The notes: generated by a model from the sequence alone, not told the origin. Shown: positions 13,971 to 23,173, counted from the stretch's first letter. The stretch is 29,340 nt of DNA from Acinetobacter sp. N54.MGS-139 (GCA_000980495.1 LARN01000031.1:1-29340); one strand, 5' to 3'. Numbers and translations are program-made.

Positions 13971-15462
13971 TTCCGCCTCCGCTCGAGACAGGAATCGTCT
14001 GAGCCGGTTCTGCAGCAGCAGGAGTTACCGCCTGGGCTGCGGTCTGAGCTTCAGGTTCGACAACAGAGCCGCCTCCGAGAACCTTGTAGAGCATCACACC
14101 GCTGGAAAGACGATTGCTCTCGGCCGAAATGTAGTTCGTCTGAGCAGCAACCATCTGTCTCTGGCTCTCAAGTACGGTGAGGAACCCGTCCAGACCGTTC
14201 TTATAACGGCTCTGAGACAAGCGGTAGGCGGTTTCCGTAGCGTTGACCAGGTCTTTAAGCGCTGCGCACTGACGATTGACCGTACCGACGGTAGCAAGCG
14301 CGTCGCTCACTTCTGCGAAAGCATTCTGCACAGTCTTCTCATACGTAGCGACCATGATCTTTTGCTGAGCTTCAGCCTGACGCAGTGTCGAGAGGTTCGC
14401 ACCGCCGGTGAAGATCGGCAGAGAAACGGACGGAGCAAATGTCCAAAGTCCGGTTCCGGCATCAAACAGATCGCTCAAGTGGCGGGATGTAGAACCGATG
14501 CCTGCAGTCAGAGTAATGCGCGGGAAGAAGTTGGCTCGAGCCGCACCGATGTTGGCATTCGCAGACATCAGATTGTGTTCCGCGGCCTTAATATCCGGGC
14601 GGTTCAAAAGAATGTCGCTGCTTAAACCGGCAGGAGCAATCGCGCCGTAATTCGTAGCTTCTTCCAGGTTGTTCGGCTCGAGATCCGCAGGGACCTGAGC
14701 GCCGACGACCAGGTTCAGCGCGTTCTGCGCCTGAGCCAGACTGCGTTCGTACTGCGCTACGGCAGCGCGTGCCGTGGCCACTGTCGTACGAGCCTGTTCA
14801 AGCTCCAGCAAAGAGCTGGCGCCCAAACGATAGCTGTCGGACATCAGCTTAAAGCTTTCTTCCTGACTTTGGAGCGTAATTCTCTGCAGGCGCAGGAATT
14901 CCTTCTGTGCGCCTAAGTTAATCCAAGAAGTAGCAACCTGTGCGATCAAAGCGTTTTGAGCGGCAGCACGGTTCTCTTCAGCTGAGAAGAACTGCTGAAG
15001 AGCGGCTTCGCTCAAGCTTCTGACTCGCCCGAACAGATCCAGCTCCCAAGCCGTAGAAGCCAGGTTTGCCTGATACGTATGGGAGACATAACTGCTGCCC
15101 GTGGCCGACATAATGCTCGGCGTTTTGCCGGCGTTTTCCTGCAGGCCGGCCGCCACAGAAGGCATCAGCGCAGATCTCTGAATGCCGTAGGCCGCTCTGG
15201 CCTTTTCGATATTGAGGATCGCAACTCTCAGATCGCGATTGTTGGCAAGTGCCATCTCAACCACTTTCTTGGCTTTCGGGTTGGTGATGAAGACCTTCCA
15301 GTCGGGGAGCGGAGAGGCTGTGGTCATCACGTCCTTGTACGCTTCCCCCGTCGGGAAAGTTGCCGCGACCGGCGCGGCAGGTCTTTCATATTTTGGCGCC
15401 ATCGTGCAGCCGGCACAGACGGCCAGAGAACAGGCAATAACCGTGAGTTTTAATGCCTTCAT
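13963..15462 (-). CDS. RND efflux outer-membrane channel lipoprotein (NodT/OprM family)
   Basis: 499 residues. It starts with a lipoprotein signal; the lipobox VCAGC puts the acylated Cys at residue 19, followed by TMAPKYERP, the usual NodT/OprM mature start. Two tandem outer-membrane-factor repeats with coiled-coil helices follow (for example WELDLFGRVRSLSEAALQ and FFPRITLTAGIGS). It would trimerise into the TolC-like outer-membrane and periplasmic tunnel of a tripartite pump. Its ATG directly follows the TAA of the pump gene with no spacer, and its end overlaps the TetR start by 8 bases. The C-terminal tail is Ala/Pro-rich (after about 465) and probably disordered. Confidence 0.95.
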   Translation of the reverse strand: MKALKLTVIACSLAVCAGCTMAPKYERPAAPVAATFPTGEAYKDVMTTASPLPDWKVFITNPKAKKVVEMALANNRDLRVAILNIEKARAAYGIQRSALMPSVAAGLQENAGKTPSIMSATGSSYVSHTYQANLASTAWELDLFGRVRSLSEAALQQFFSAEENRAAAQNALIAQVATSWINLGAQKEFLRLQRITLQSQEESFKLMSDSYRLGASSLLELEQARTTVATARAAVAQYERSLAQAQNALNLVVGAQVPADLEPNNLEEATNYGAIAPAGLSSDILLNRPDIKAAEHNLMSANANIGAARANFFPRITLTAGIGSTSRHLSDLFDAGTGLWTFAPSVSLPIFTGGANLSTLRQAEAQQKIMVATYEKTVQNAFAEVSDALATVGTVNRQCAALKDLVNATETAYRLSQSRYKNGLDGFLTVLESQRQMVAAQTNYISAESNRLSSGVMLYKVLGGGSVVEPEAQTAAQAVTPAAAEPAQTIPVSSGGGNA

Positions 15463-18400
15463 TTACTTATTCTCCTGCAGGGCTTCCTGCGGTTTTTTCT
15501 TTTTAATCTTATCGCCGAAAAGCTTAACAATGAGCACATAGAACAGCGGAACGAAGAAGATACAGAGGAAAGTACCTGTCAGCATACCGCCTAACACACC
15601 GATACCGATGGCGTTCTGTGCACCGGATCCGGCACCGGTTGCCTTAGCAAGCGGAAGCACGCCGAGACCGAAGGCCAGAGAAGTCATCATAATCGGACGA
15701 ATTCTCATGCGCACCGCGTGTGCTGCTGCATGGACAATGGACTCGCCCTTCTCATGCAGCTCTTTTGCGAATTCCACAATCAAAATCGCGTTCTTACTGA
15801 CCAAGCCGATGGTCGTCAGCAAACCGACCTGGAAGTACACGTCGTTGTTCATGCCGAAAGCACCCGTCATACCGAGCGCACCGATCACGCCCAGCGGCAC
15901 AACCAAGATGACGGCGATCGGAATAGACCAGCTTTCATAAAGAGCGGCCAAACACAGGAACACGATCAAAATAGACAACGTGTAAAGTGCGCCGGTCTGA
16001 GATCCGGCCTGCTGTTCCTGGAAGGAAATACCGTTCCAGGCGATACCGAATCCGTGCGGCAAAGCCTTGGCGATTTCTTCCATCGCAAGCATCGCCTGAC
16101 CGGTCGTAAAGCCTGCTGCCGGCGCTCCCTGAATATTCACAGCGCCCAAGCCGTTGAAACGCTCCAGACGAGAGGAACCGAACTTCCACTCAGTAGAGCA
16201 AAAAGCGGAGAACGGAACCATTTCGCCTTTATCGTTGCGCACGTACCAGCGGTCCAAGTCTTCCGGACGCTGACGGAACTTCTCATCGCCCTGAACATAA
16301 ACCTGCTTAATACGGCCGCGGTCGTAGAAGTCATTGACGTAGGAGGAACCCCAAGCAGTCGACAGCGTATCGTTAATGGATGCCACGCTGACGCCTAAAG
16401 AGGCGGCCTTAGCAAAGTCGATGTGCAGCTGAAGCTGCGGTGCATCTTCTTTACCGTTCGGACGAACGTTGTAGAGCTGCGGATTGCTGCGGGCAGCGCC
16501 CAGAACTTGGTTTCGGGCTGCCATCAGAGCGTCATGACCTTGACCGCTCAAGTCCTGCAGGTACATATCAAAGCCGTCCGCCATACCGAGCTCGAGAACC
16601 GGCGGCAGCGCAAAGCCGAACACAATAGAGTCTTTCCAGCTCATCAGTGTACGGTTAGCGCGGGCTGCAACCGCCTGAGCCTTCTGCTCGGGTTTCGGAC
16701 GTTCGCTCCAGTCTTTAAGTTTGATAAAGGCCATCGCAGAGTTCTGACCCATACCGGCCAAGCTAAAGCCGACCACCGTCATCACAGATTCAACGGAATC
16801 TTTCTCATCGTTGAGCATGTAATCCTGCATGCGTTTTACAACAGGAAGAATCTGCTCTCGGGTTGAGCCTTCCGGCAGCTGAATCTGGACCATCAAAGAA
16901 CCCTGGTCTTCGTCCGGCATAAAGGCAGTCGGAACTTTCAGGAATCCGAAGACGACGCCTGCAATGATCACGCCGTAAATCACGATGAAGCGCTTCCAGC
17001 GAGCGGTCATGTAGCCCACAGCGGAGGTCGCACCTTCTGCACCTTTGTTAAATGTGCGGTTGAACCAGCCGAAGAATCCTTTCTCAGCCTTGTCGTGTTT
17101 GATCGGTTTAAGAATCGTTGCGCAAAGCGCCGGTGTCAGCGTCAAAGCGACCAGGACGGACAAGCCCATCGCAGCCACAATCGTGACGGAGAACTGACGA
17201 TAAATCACACCGGTAGAGCCGCCGAAGAAAGCCATCGGGACAAACACCGCCGACAACACCATCGCGATACCGACCAAAGCACCGGTGATCTGCGTCATAG
17301 ATTTCTCGGTCGCGTCATGCGGCGATAAACGCTCCTGGTCCATCACACGTTCGACGTTTTCCACCACCACAATTGCGTCGTCCACCAGCAGACCGATCGC
17401 AAGCACCATAGCGAACATCGTCAGCATGTTGATGGAGTAGCCCATCGCGCCCAGAATACCGAAGGTACCTAAGACCACGACCGGCACGGCAATCGTCGGA
17501 ATCAGTGTTGCGCGGAAGTTCTGCAGGAACAGATACATCACGAGCACCACCAGCACGATAGCCTCGAGCAAGGTATGAATCACGCCTTCAATAGAAATAC
17601 GCACGAACGGGGTCGTGTCGAACGGGATCACGTACTCATACTTCTCGGGGAAGTATTGAGAGAGCTCCTGCATCTTCTTATCCACCAAGTCCGAAGTCAG
17701 CAGCGCGTTAGCGCCCGAGGCCAACTTAATCGCAAGACCGGCGGTCGGCTTGCCGTTAAAGAAGGCCGTCGCTTCGTACATTCGCGGGCCTTTTTCAATG
17801 CGGGCCACGTCGCGTAAGAAGACCTGAGAACCGTTTGCCTGAGTCTTTAAGAAGATGGCGCCGAACTGTTCCGGTGTTTCCAGCAGAGAGCTGGAAGTAA
17901 TCACGGCATTTAAAGCCGTACCTTTGGCAGCGGGCAGACCGCCGACCTGACCGGAAGAAATCTGAACGTTCTGAGTCGTAATCGCGGTCTTAATGTCGGC
18001 CGGCGTCAGAGAATATTCGTGAAGTTTTTCCGGGTCGAGCCAAATACGCATTGCGAAGGCGGAACCGAAAACTTCGACTTCACCCACACCGTCCACACGG
18101 CTCAGCGGCTCCTGAATGCTGGAAACGAGGTAGTCACCGAGCTCAGCCGCAGAGATCGAGCCGTCGGTAGAAGTCAGACCGATCACCTTCAGGAAGCTTG
18201 CGGTCGTCTTGATAACCGTCACGCCTAAGCGCTGCACCACTTCCGGAAGCGATGACTGGGCCTGAGACAGACGGTTCTGCACCTGAACCTGAGCCATATC
18301 AGGGTCGGTACCGGCCGCAAAGGTCAGTGTGATATCGATTTGGCCGCTCGACTCACTGGTTGAACTCATGTACAGATAACCGTCCAAACCGGTCATCTTT

Positions 18401-18600
18401 TGTTCAATCACCTGAACGACGGTATCTTCAATCGTCTTGGCAGAAGCGCCCGGATAGGTCGCGGAGATGCTCACCTGAGGAGGCGCAATCTGCGGATACA
18501 TGGACACCGGCAGATTCAAAATCGAAAGCGTACCGGCAAGCATGATCACAATTGCGATCACCCAAGCAAAAATTGGTCGGTTAATAAAAAACTTTGCCAT
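15463..18600 (-). CDS. RND multidrug efflux pump, HAE1 (AcrB/MexB) family
   Basis: 1045 residues (AcrB is 1049). The N-terminus MAKFFINRPIFAWVIAIVIMLAG is the family's first membrane helix. The proton-relay residues are present: Asp407 and Asp408 in GLLVDDAIVVVENVERVM, the same numbering as AcrB, and Lys936 in GLVSKNAILIVEFAKEL, corresponding to AcrB Lys940. Twelve membrane helices and two large periplasmic loops are expected. It expels hydrophobic drugs or bile-type compounds from the periplasm and inner membrane, using the proton gradient. GAGG lies before the ATG; it starts 14 bases after the adaptor gene and abuts the channel gene. The substrate range cannot be read from the sequence. Confidence 0.96.
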   Translation of the reverse strand: MAKFFINRPIFAWVIAIVIMLAGTLSILNLPVSMYPQIAPPQVSISATYPGASAKTIEDTVVQVIEQKMTGLDGYLYMSSTSESSGQIDITLTFAAGTDPDMAQVQVQNRLSQAQSSLPEVVQRLGVTVIKTTASFLKVIGLTSTDGSISAAELGDYLVSSIQEPLSRVDGVGEVEVFGSAFAMRIWLDPEKLHEYSLTPADIKTAITTQNVQISSGQVGGLPAAKGTALNAVITSSSLLETPEQFGAIFLKTQANGSQVFLRDVARIEKGPRMYEATAFFNGKPTAGLAIKLASGANALLTSDLVDKKMQELSQYFPEKYEYVIPFDTTPFVRISIEGVIHTLLEAIVLVVLVMYLFLQNFRATLIPTIAVPVVVLGTFGILGAMGYSINMLTMFAMVLAIGLLVDDAIVVVENVERVMDQERLSPHDATEKSMTQITGALVGIAMVLSAVFVPMAFFGGSTGVIYRQFSVTIVAAMGLSVLVALTLTPALCATILKPIKHDKAEKGFFGWFNRTFNKGAEGATSAVGYMTARWKRFIVIYGVIIAGVVFGFLKVPTAFMPDEDQGSLMVQIQLPEGSTREQILPVVKRMQDYMLNDEKDSVESVMTVVGFSLAGMGQNSAMAFIKLKDWSERPKPEQKAQAVAARANRTLMSWKDSIVFGFALPPVLELGMADGFDMYLQDLSGQGHDALMAARNQVLGAARSNPQLYNVRPNGKEDAPQLQLHIDFAKAASLGVSVASINDTLSTAWGSSYVNDFYDRGRIKQVYVQGDEKFRQRPEDLDRWYVRNDKGEMVPFSAFCSTEWKFGSSRLERFNGLGAVNIQGAPAAGFTTGQAMLAMEEIAKALPHGFGIAWNGISFQEQQAGSQTGALYTLSILIVFLCLAALYESWSIPIAVILVVPLGVIGALGMTGAFGMNNDVYFQVGLLTTIGLVSKNAILIVEFAKELHEKGESIVHAAAHAVRMRIRPIMMTSLAFGLGVLPLAKATGAGSGAQNAIGIGVLGGMLTGTFLCIFFVPLFYVLIVKLFGDKIKKKKPQEALQENK

Positions 18601-18614
18601 ATCAACCTCTGAAT

Positions 18615-19808
18615 TTACTGCTTAGAAGCCTTTGTCGCCTTGGCTTGTTCCTGCTCTGCAATGGTCGGAACGATCTGAACGGGGACGCCCGGACGAATTC
18701 TCTGCAGACCTTCAATCACAACTTTTTCACCCGGTTTCAGACCTTCTTCAACAATCCAGTTCTGGCCTTGTGTCCGATGGGTCACTAAGCGGCGGATGGC
18801 GATCTTGCCGTCTTCAACAACATAAACGTAGGGAGTGCCGTTGGCTTCACGCATCACGGCACGCTGCGGAACCAGCAAAGCTTTTTCCATCGTGCCCTGA
18901 GGCAGCTCGGTACGGACGAACATACCCGGAAGAAGAATATTCTCGGGGTTCGGGAATTCAGCACGCAGTGTGATGGTGCCGGTACCCGGATCAACGGAAA
19001 CTTCAGACAGCGTAAGTTCGCCTGTCTGCGGATACTTGGTTCCGTCTTCCATGATCAGGGTCACAGGGATTGCGCCGCCTTTGGTTTTCAGTTTGCCGGC
19101 AGCAATATCTTTTTTAAGACTGAGAATTTCTTTGCTCGACTGGGTCACGTCCACATAGATCGGATCCAGTGTCTGAACAACGGCCATGTTCTGAGCCTGG
19201 TGCGCGGAAAGCAATGCACCCGGCGTCACTAAGGAGCGGCCGATGCGTCCGGAAATCGGAGAACGAACCGTTGTGTAGTCAAGATTGATCTGAGCGTTCT
19301 TTAATCCCGCTTCGGCAGCAGCTACTGCGGCCTGAGCCTGTTTGTAAGCAGCCTGCGCGTCATCGTTGTTCTGTTTACTGATCGCGTTTGTCTTCACAAG
19401 CTGTGCGTAGCGATTAGCGGTCAGGCGAGTCTGGTACAGCACGGCCTGCGCTCTCTGGAGCTCGGCTTTGGCACTGGCCACCGCGGCTTCATAAACAGCC
19501 GGATCAATTTGATAAAGCGCTTGTCCTTCCTTGACCTCGCTTCCTTCCTTAAAGAGCCGTTTCTGCAGAATACCGGCGACCTGAGGACGGACATCCGCAA
19601 CCAAGTAAGGAGCCGTACGGCCCTGAAGCGTCGTTGTCATGTCCAACTCGGTCGGCTGGATTTCCGTAACGGAAACCTGAGGAGCCCGCTGAGCGGCAGC
19701 TCCGCCGGGAGCTCCGGCCGATTTCTGCGAGTCGCATCCGCCCAACATAGAGACGGCAAAGCCCGCGGCAACACACAACGCCGCTTTCTTTAAGTCGTTC
19801 AATAACAT
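18615..19808 (-). CDS. RND efflux periplasmic adaptor lipoprotein (AcrA/MexA family)
   Basis: 397 residues. The signal peptide ends in the lipobox MLGGC with the lipidated Cys at residue 25. Domain order is that of membrane-fusion proteins: barrel-sandwich/lipoyl half motif (RPQVAGILQKRLFKEGSEVKEGQALYQID), an alpha-helical hairpin rich in Ala/Gln (about 95-170), the second lipoyl half (LDYTTVRSPISGRIG), beta-barrel, and a membrane-proximal domain (VLLPGMF..., QRIRPGVPVQIVP). It links the inner-membrane pump with the outer-membrane channel. First gene of the operon; GAGG is six bases before the ATG. The 170-base upstream spacer contains a candidate TetR operator. Confidence 0.95.
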   Translation of the reverse strand: MLLNDLKKAALCVAAGFAVSMLGGCDSQKSAGAPGGAAAQRAPQVSVTEIQPTELDMTTTLQGRTAPYLVADVRPQVAGILQKRLFKEGSEVKEGQALYQIDPAVYEAAVASAKAELQRAQAVLYQTRLTANRYAQLVKTNAISKQNNDDAQAAYKQAQAAVAAAEAGLKNAQINLDYTTVRSPISGRIGRSLVTPGALLSAHQAQNMAVVQTLDPIYVDVTQSSKEILSLKKDIAAGKLKTKGGAIPVTLIMEDGTKYPQTGELTLSEVSVDPGTGTITLRAEFPNPENILLPGMFVRTELPQGTMEKALLVPQRAVMREANGTPYVYVVEDGKIAIRRLVTHRTQGQNWIVEEGLKPGEKVVIEGLQRIRPGVPVQIVPTIAEQEQAKATKASKQ

Positions 19809-19896
19809 GAAAAACCTCGAGATTATTTCCCAATTTATTCTGATTAGAGTGCGCTTGCTCTTCTGAGAAACGCAACGGACACAATTCTAGTTCAAT

Positions 19897-19918
19897 TCTA
19901 AATGAACATTCATTCAGA
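19897..19918. promoter_or_regulatory. Candidate TetR-family operator at the head of the RND operon
   Basis: Inverted repeat AATGAA-CA-TTCATT (19901-19914), extended outwards by TCT/AGA (19897-19899, 19916-19918) with one mismatch, 89 bases upstream of the adaptor ATG. It resembles the ATGAATGT-type cores of AcrR and TtgR sites. Just downstream on the minus strand TAGAATTG occurs twice in direct orientation (19882-19900 in + coordinates), which could include a -10 element. Assignment rests on symmetry and position. Confidence 0.5.
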
Positions 19919-19946
19919 AATTTACAATTTATGAGTTTTGCGTTGC

Positions 19947-19965
19947 TTACAACAGAAAGTTGTAA
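19947..19965. other. Perfect 7-bp hairpin TTACAAC-N5-GTTGTAA
   Basis: It lies 15 bases after the stop of the M3-like gene and upstream of the RND operon. There is no T-run on the minus strand, so it is either a weak 3' hairpin of the M3-like gene or a second protein site of the efflux promoter region. Confidence 0.4.
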
Positions 19966-19979
19966 CGGAGGTTTTCTTC

Positions 19980-21791
19980 CTAACTGTTTTCCGGGACCGA
20001 TTTTTCGGAGTATTTCCGAGCTTCCGTCTCAAAAACTGCGATCTTCCGCTCCATTGCTTTCAGACCGCTTTCCCAGAATTCCGGCTGAGTAATATCGACC
20101 TTAAAGAATTTTTTGAAGAGGTCATCGACGGACATTCGTCCGCTGTTTTGTAGAAATTCGCTGTAGATTTTAGGAAAAACTTCCGGCATTCTGTGCCGAA
20201 TCTCAGATAGACCGTAGGCGCAAACCGTCCCGAAGATGTAAGGATAGTTGTAGAAATAGTCGTCGATCTTGTAGAACTGACCGCGGTTAATCCAAAGATA
20301 CGGGTCGGCTCCGGCAGTACTTTCTTCGTACCAAGCCTGCCAGGCCTCGGAAAGAAGATTAGAGATCTTGGTAACCGATACAACGCCTTTCTTTCGTTCT
20401 TCGAAGAAGCTTCTTTCAAAATCGAAGCGAACGCCCATGTTGATTACGTAATTCGAGATAAACGTGAGCTCCTGCCAAAGCGCCTCGAGCTTTTCTTCCG
20501 CCGATGCGGCCTTGGCTTGGATTTCTTCGAAAAGCAGCAGTGCAAAAAAGTGTCCGGCTACTTCCATCAGCGCGCGCGGAATTTTCCGCTCCTGCGCCGG
20601 CAAGCCTCTCTGCAGCCAGAAGTGCCAGGCGTGTCCGTACATGATGGCCTGCTGACTCATAGAGGCAAAGGAACCGAGATACGTTGAAAAAATTCTCGGC
20701 TCATTAAGCGACAAAATACCTTGGAAGAAAGCGCCGTTTTGTTTTCCCGGCAGCTGGCGTACTTCAACCCAGCCCTTTTCGACAAATAAGTCGAAGGTTT
20801 CCGGAATACGCTCGTCGAGTACCTTGCCGACTTCTTTAATCTTCTCGAGCGCTTCTTCATAAGGAATATGAATTTCTCGGCGCAGCGGAGCCGGCGCATT
20901 GAGATCCCAGACCTCCATGACGCTCTTTCCGGTAAAGAGCGCTCGGCTGATCACTGACTTGCGCAGCATGTGCCGGTTGGCTCTCACCGCCGTCATCAAG
21001 GCATCGACTGCTTCGGAGCTCACGGCGTTCTGCCAGTAAGCCGGCGCCATAAAGTCCATTTCTGCAAACTCAAAGCCCTTCAGACGAAAGCCCGTGAGCA
21101 TATTGAAGATAGAAGCGTAGAGATAAGCGTTCTGCGAATAGTATTCGTTAAGCGCCGTAAAAGTCGATTGTCTGAGCTTCGGGTCCTCCGAAGTCTTCAA
21201 TACCGCGATGCACTGAGAATGAGACTGATGCTTCGTCAATCCGTCCATCGTCCGCACGGTCGCCACCAAGTGCGCATTCAAAGAATGATAAAGGTCGGCG
21301 CAGGGAACAAAGTTAGAAGCTTTAAGTTCGTAGAGCAGCTGCAGCGTACGCGGCGAAAGAGAAAAAGACCAGCGGGTCGAAACGCGTTCAAAGAGCCACT
21401 CCCATTTGCTGAAATCCAGTTCCTTCCAAATCGGATCGCTCTTCTTTAGACCGGCGAGCCGATGGAACAGTTCTGTGATCAGTTCGTAATAACGGGAATG
21501 GATTTCCCAAAGACGCACGCGTTCTTTAGCGGCTTCCTGCTCTCTGGTATCAATCGCCGAAAGGCAGCGGCAATAACCGATTAAAGAATCCGTCAGGCAA
21601 AAAACTTCTGCCAAATGCTCGAGTGCAATGGCAATTGACACGGAGTCTTTGGCGTTCGGCACGAGGCCCGCAAGAATATGAATATCGGCTTCCAGGCGCT
21701 GACAGGCTTTTCGGTATGCCGGCGAACTCAGGCTCCCGTAGGAAGAACGAAAGTCCCAAGCAGGCATTTTGTTTTTTAAGGAGGATGTCAT
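19980..21791 (-). CDS. M3-family oligoendopeptidase F homologue lacking the HExxH active site (probable pseudoenzyme)
   Basis: 603 residues, full family length (about 600), with no frameshift. The collinear block is recognisable: GAFFQGILSLNEPRIFSTYLGSF, then GHAWHFWLQRGLP, then IPRALMEVAGHFFALLLFEE, and FYNYPYIFGTVCAYGL near the C-terminus. In active PepF/M3B enzymes the first part reads AHELGHAFH. Here it is AIMYGHAWH: the first zinc His is Ile383 and the catalytic Glu is Met384. The second His (His387) and the downstream Glu ligand (Glu410 in MEVAG) remain. Such a protein should not hydrolyse peptides by the M3 mechanism; it may bind peptides or act as a scaffold. It has no signal peptide, so it is cytoplasmic. 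No Shine-Dalgarno precedes the ATG at 21791 or the in-frame ATG at codon 9. A separate terminator lies upstream, so it is its own transcription unit. Confidence 0.85.
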   Translation of the reverse strand: MTSSLKNKMPAWDFRSSYGSLSSPAYRKACQRLEADIHILAGLVPNAKDSVSIAIALEHLAEVFCLTDSLIGYCRCLSAIDTREQEAAKERVRLWEIHSRYYELITELFHRLAGLKKSDPIWKELDFSKWEWLFERVSTRWSFSLSPRTLQLLYELKASNFVPCADLYHSLNAHLVATVRTMDGLTKHQSHSQCIAVLKTSEDPKLRQSTFTALNEYYSQNAYLYASIFNMLTGFRLKGFEFAEMDFMAPAYWQNAVSSEAVDALMTAVRANRHMLRKSVISRALFTGKSVMEVWDLNAPAPLRREIHIPYEEALEKIKEVGKVLDERIPETFDLFVEKGWVEVRQLPGKQNGAFFQGILSLNEPRIFSTYLGSFASMSQQAIMYGHAWHFWLQRGLPAQERKIPRALMEVAGHFFALLLFEEIQAKAASAEEKLEALWQELTFISNYVINMGVRFDFERSFFEERKKGVVSVTKISNLLSEAWQAWYEESTAGADPYLWINRGQFYKIDDYFYNYPYIFGTVCAYGLSEIRHRMPEVFPKIYSEFLQNSGRMSVDDLFKKFFKVDITQPEFWESGLKAMERKIAVFETEARKYSEKSVPENS

Positions 21792-21794
21792 GAC

Positions 21795-21826
21795 GATTCG
21801 GAAGCTGCAGTTCGATTTTCCGAATC
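21795..21826. promoter_or_regulatory. Inverted repeat immediately upstream of the M3-like gene
   Basis: Perfect 9-bp arms GATTCGGAA (21795-21803) and TTCCGAATC (21818-21826) around a 14-base centre, ending 3 bases before the minus-strand ATG at 21791. In RNA it would form a stem right at the start codon of a gene with no visible ribosome site; as DNA it could be an operator. Confidence 0.45.
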
Positions 21827-21841
21827 ATTCTAATGAAAAAG

Positions 21842-21883
21842 AAAAAAGGCGGCTGTCCTCTGCAGGAGAGAAGCAAGCCGCCC
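21842..21883 (-). terminator. Terminator of the DcuC-M20 operon
   Basis: On the minus strand GGCGGCT ... AGCCGCC is followed by TTTTTTCTTTTTC. Arms at 21848-21854 and 21876-21882, 43 bases after the M20 stop. Confidence 0.88.
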
Positions 21884-21925
21884 AGGGAGGGTTTTATGGT
21901 TCGAGGTGTAGTAGTGTTTTTTTAT

Positions 21926-23173
21926 TTATCCAAGCAGGGGCTTGGTGGTTTCTGTGCCGGCTAAAGCAAGCGCGGTTAAGAGAACCAGCTGAGGTCCGAG
22001 CTCTGTCTTTTCCATGATGAAATGCTCTTTGAGGGTATGAGCGCCGATTCCTTTACCGCCGGAGCAGAGGCAGGTAGACGGGATATTGTGGCTCATCGGA
22101 GCATTGGCATCAGTGGAAGACATCGCGTAGTTCGTCAGTTCAATGCCGAGGGTCTTCTGGGCGCTGCGGGCTGCCTGAAGGACCGGGCAGCTGTGCGGAC
22201 GAAGTCCGCCCGGACGATTGCCGATCATGGTCTTGGTAAGTTTCAGACCCTGTTCATCAGCAACACCCCAGCGGGCATTTTCTTCCTTGATGGCCTTCTC
22301 GAAAGCACCCAAAACTTCGGCTTCAACACGGAGCAGTTCCTCATTGGAAACGCTGCGGATATCGACATCCACTTCGCAGTGAGCGGAAATCGTGTTCACC
22401 GTTGTACCGCCTTTGATCGTACCGATCGTAAAGGTGGTCTTAGGATCTTCCGGAACCTTGATGTCGGCAATGATATTGCCGGCGCGGCAAACCGCATGGA
22501 TGGCGCTCGGAACCTTGCCGAAGTCGGCAAAGGAGTGTCCGCCCGCACCGTCCACGGCCAAACGCCAGCGGTGAGAGCCGACGGCGCCGTAAAGGACGCG
22601 GCCGACATCGGTACTGTCGATCGCGACAAAGCCGTCGAGCTTGTTGTTGGCGCAGAGGTGCTTGGAGCCGCGGATATCACCGTTGCCTTCTTCACCGACC
22701 GTGCCGACAAACCAGATATCGCCCACTGTGCGGATGTCTTCTTTTTCCATAGCGCGAAGCACCTGAAGCAATGCTCTTAAGCCGGAACAGTTATCACCGA
22801 TGCCGGGGGCGCGATAGATATTGCCTTCTTTTTTGACTTTGACGTCGGTACCGGCCGGGAACACAGAGTCCATATGCGCGCCGATGGCGAGAACCGGACC
22901 GCTGCCGGTACCCTTGCGGATACCGATCACGTTGCCGATTTCATCGATATGAACATCGGTCAGACCGTACTGCTTCATGCGCTCTGCAACAGAAGCGGCT
23001 CTCTTTTCTTCATGGAAAGTCGGAGCTTCGATTTCGCAGAGTTCAATCTGTTCCTGCATAGCGACTTCAGTCTGGTCTTTGATGAAGGCCATAGCCGCTT
23101 CAACTTTGGGTTCCTTAGAGATTTCGGTAACGAGATCGAGAACTTTGGAATCTAATGCGGGAATATTTTTCAT
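21926..23173 (-). CDS. M20 family metallopeptidase (PepT/ArgE-like)
   Basis: 415 residues. The di-zinc ligands are in place: His100 and Asp102 in GAHMDSVFP, bridging Asp127 in APGIGDNCSG, the general base pair Glu161-Glu162 in TVGEEGNGD, Asp in VAIDSTDVGR, and a late His in GIGAHTLKEHF. The dimerisation lid domain lies between (AVDGAGGHSFADFG). No signal peptide: cytoplasmic. It hydrolyses a small peptide or N-acyl amino acid; which one cannot be told. It starts 15 bases after the DcuC-type carrier gene, so the carrier probably brings in its substrate or exports its product. AAGG precedes the ATG. Confidence 0.9.
   Translation of the reverse strand: MKNIPALDSKVLDLVTEISKEPKVEAAMAFIKDQTEVAMQEQIELCEIEAPTFHEEKRAASVAERMKQYGLTDVHIDEIGNVIGIRKGTGSGPVLAIGAHMDSVFPAGTDVKVKKEGNIYRAPGIGDNCSGLRALLQVLRAMEKEDIRTVGDIWFVGTVGEEGNGDIRGSKHLCANNKLDGFVAIDSTDVGRVLYGAVGSHRWRLAVDGAGGHSFADFGKVPSAIHAVCRAGNIIADIKVPEDPKTTFTIGTIKGGTTVNTISAHCEVDVDIRSVSNEELLRVEAEVLGAFEKAIKEENARWGVADEQGLKLTKTMIGNRPGGLRPHSCPVLQAARSAQKTLGIELTNYAMSSTDANAPMSHNIPSTCLCSGGKGIGAHTLKEHFIMEKTELGPQLVLLTALALAGTETTKPLLG

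Noticed and set aside
13867..14625. 252-codon open frame antisense to the TetR and channel genes
   Set aside because: Crosses two real genes on the other strand and shows no family motif.
21790..22017. Small + strand frame with a perfect AAGGAGG ribosome site and ATG
   Set aside because: It runs across the minus-strand terminator at 21842-21883 and into the 3' end of the M20 gene; the peptide looks like no known family and the SD-like bases are antisense to the M3-like gene start.
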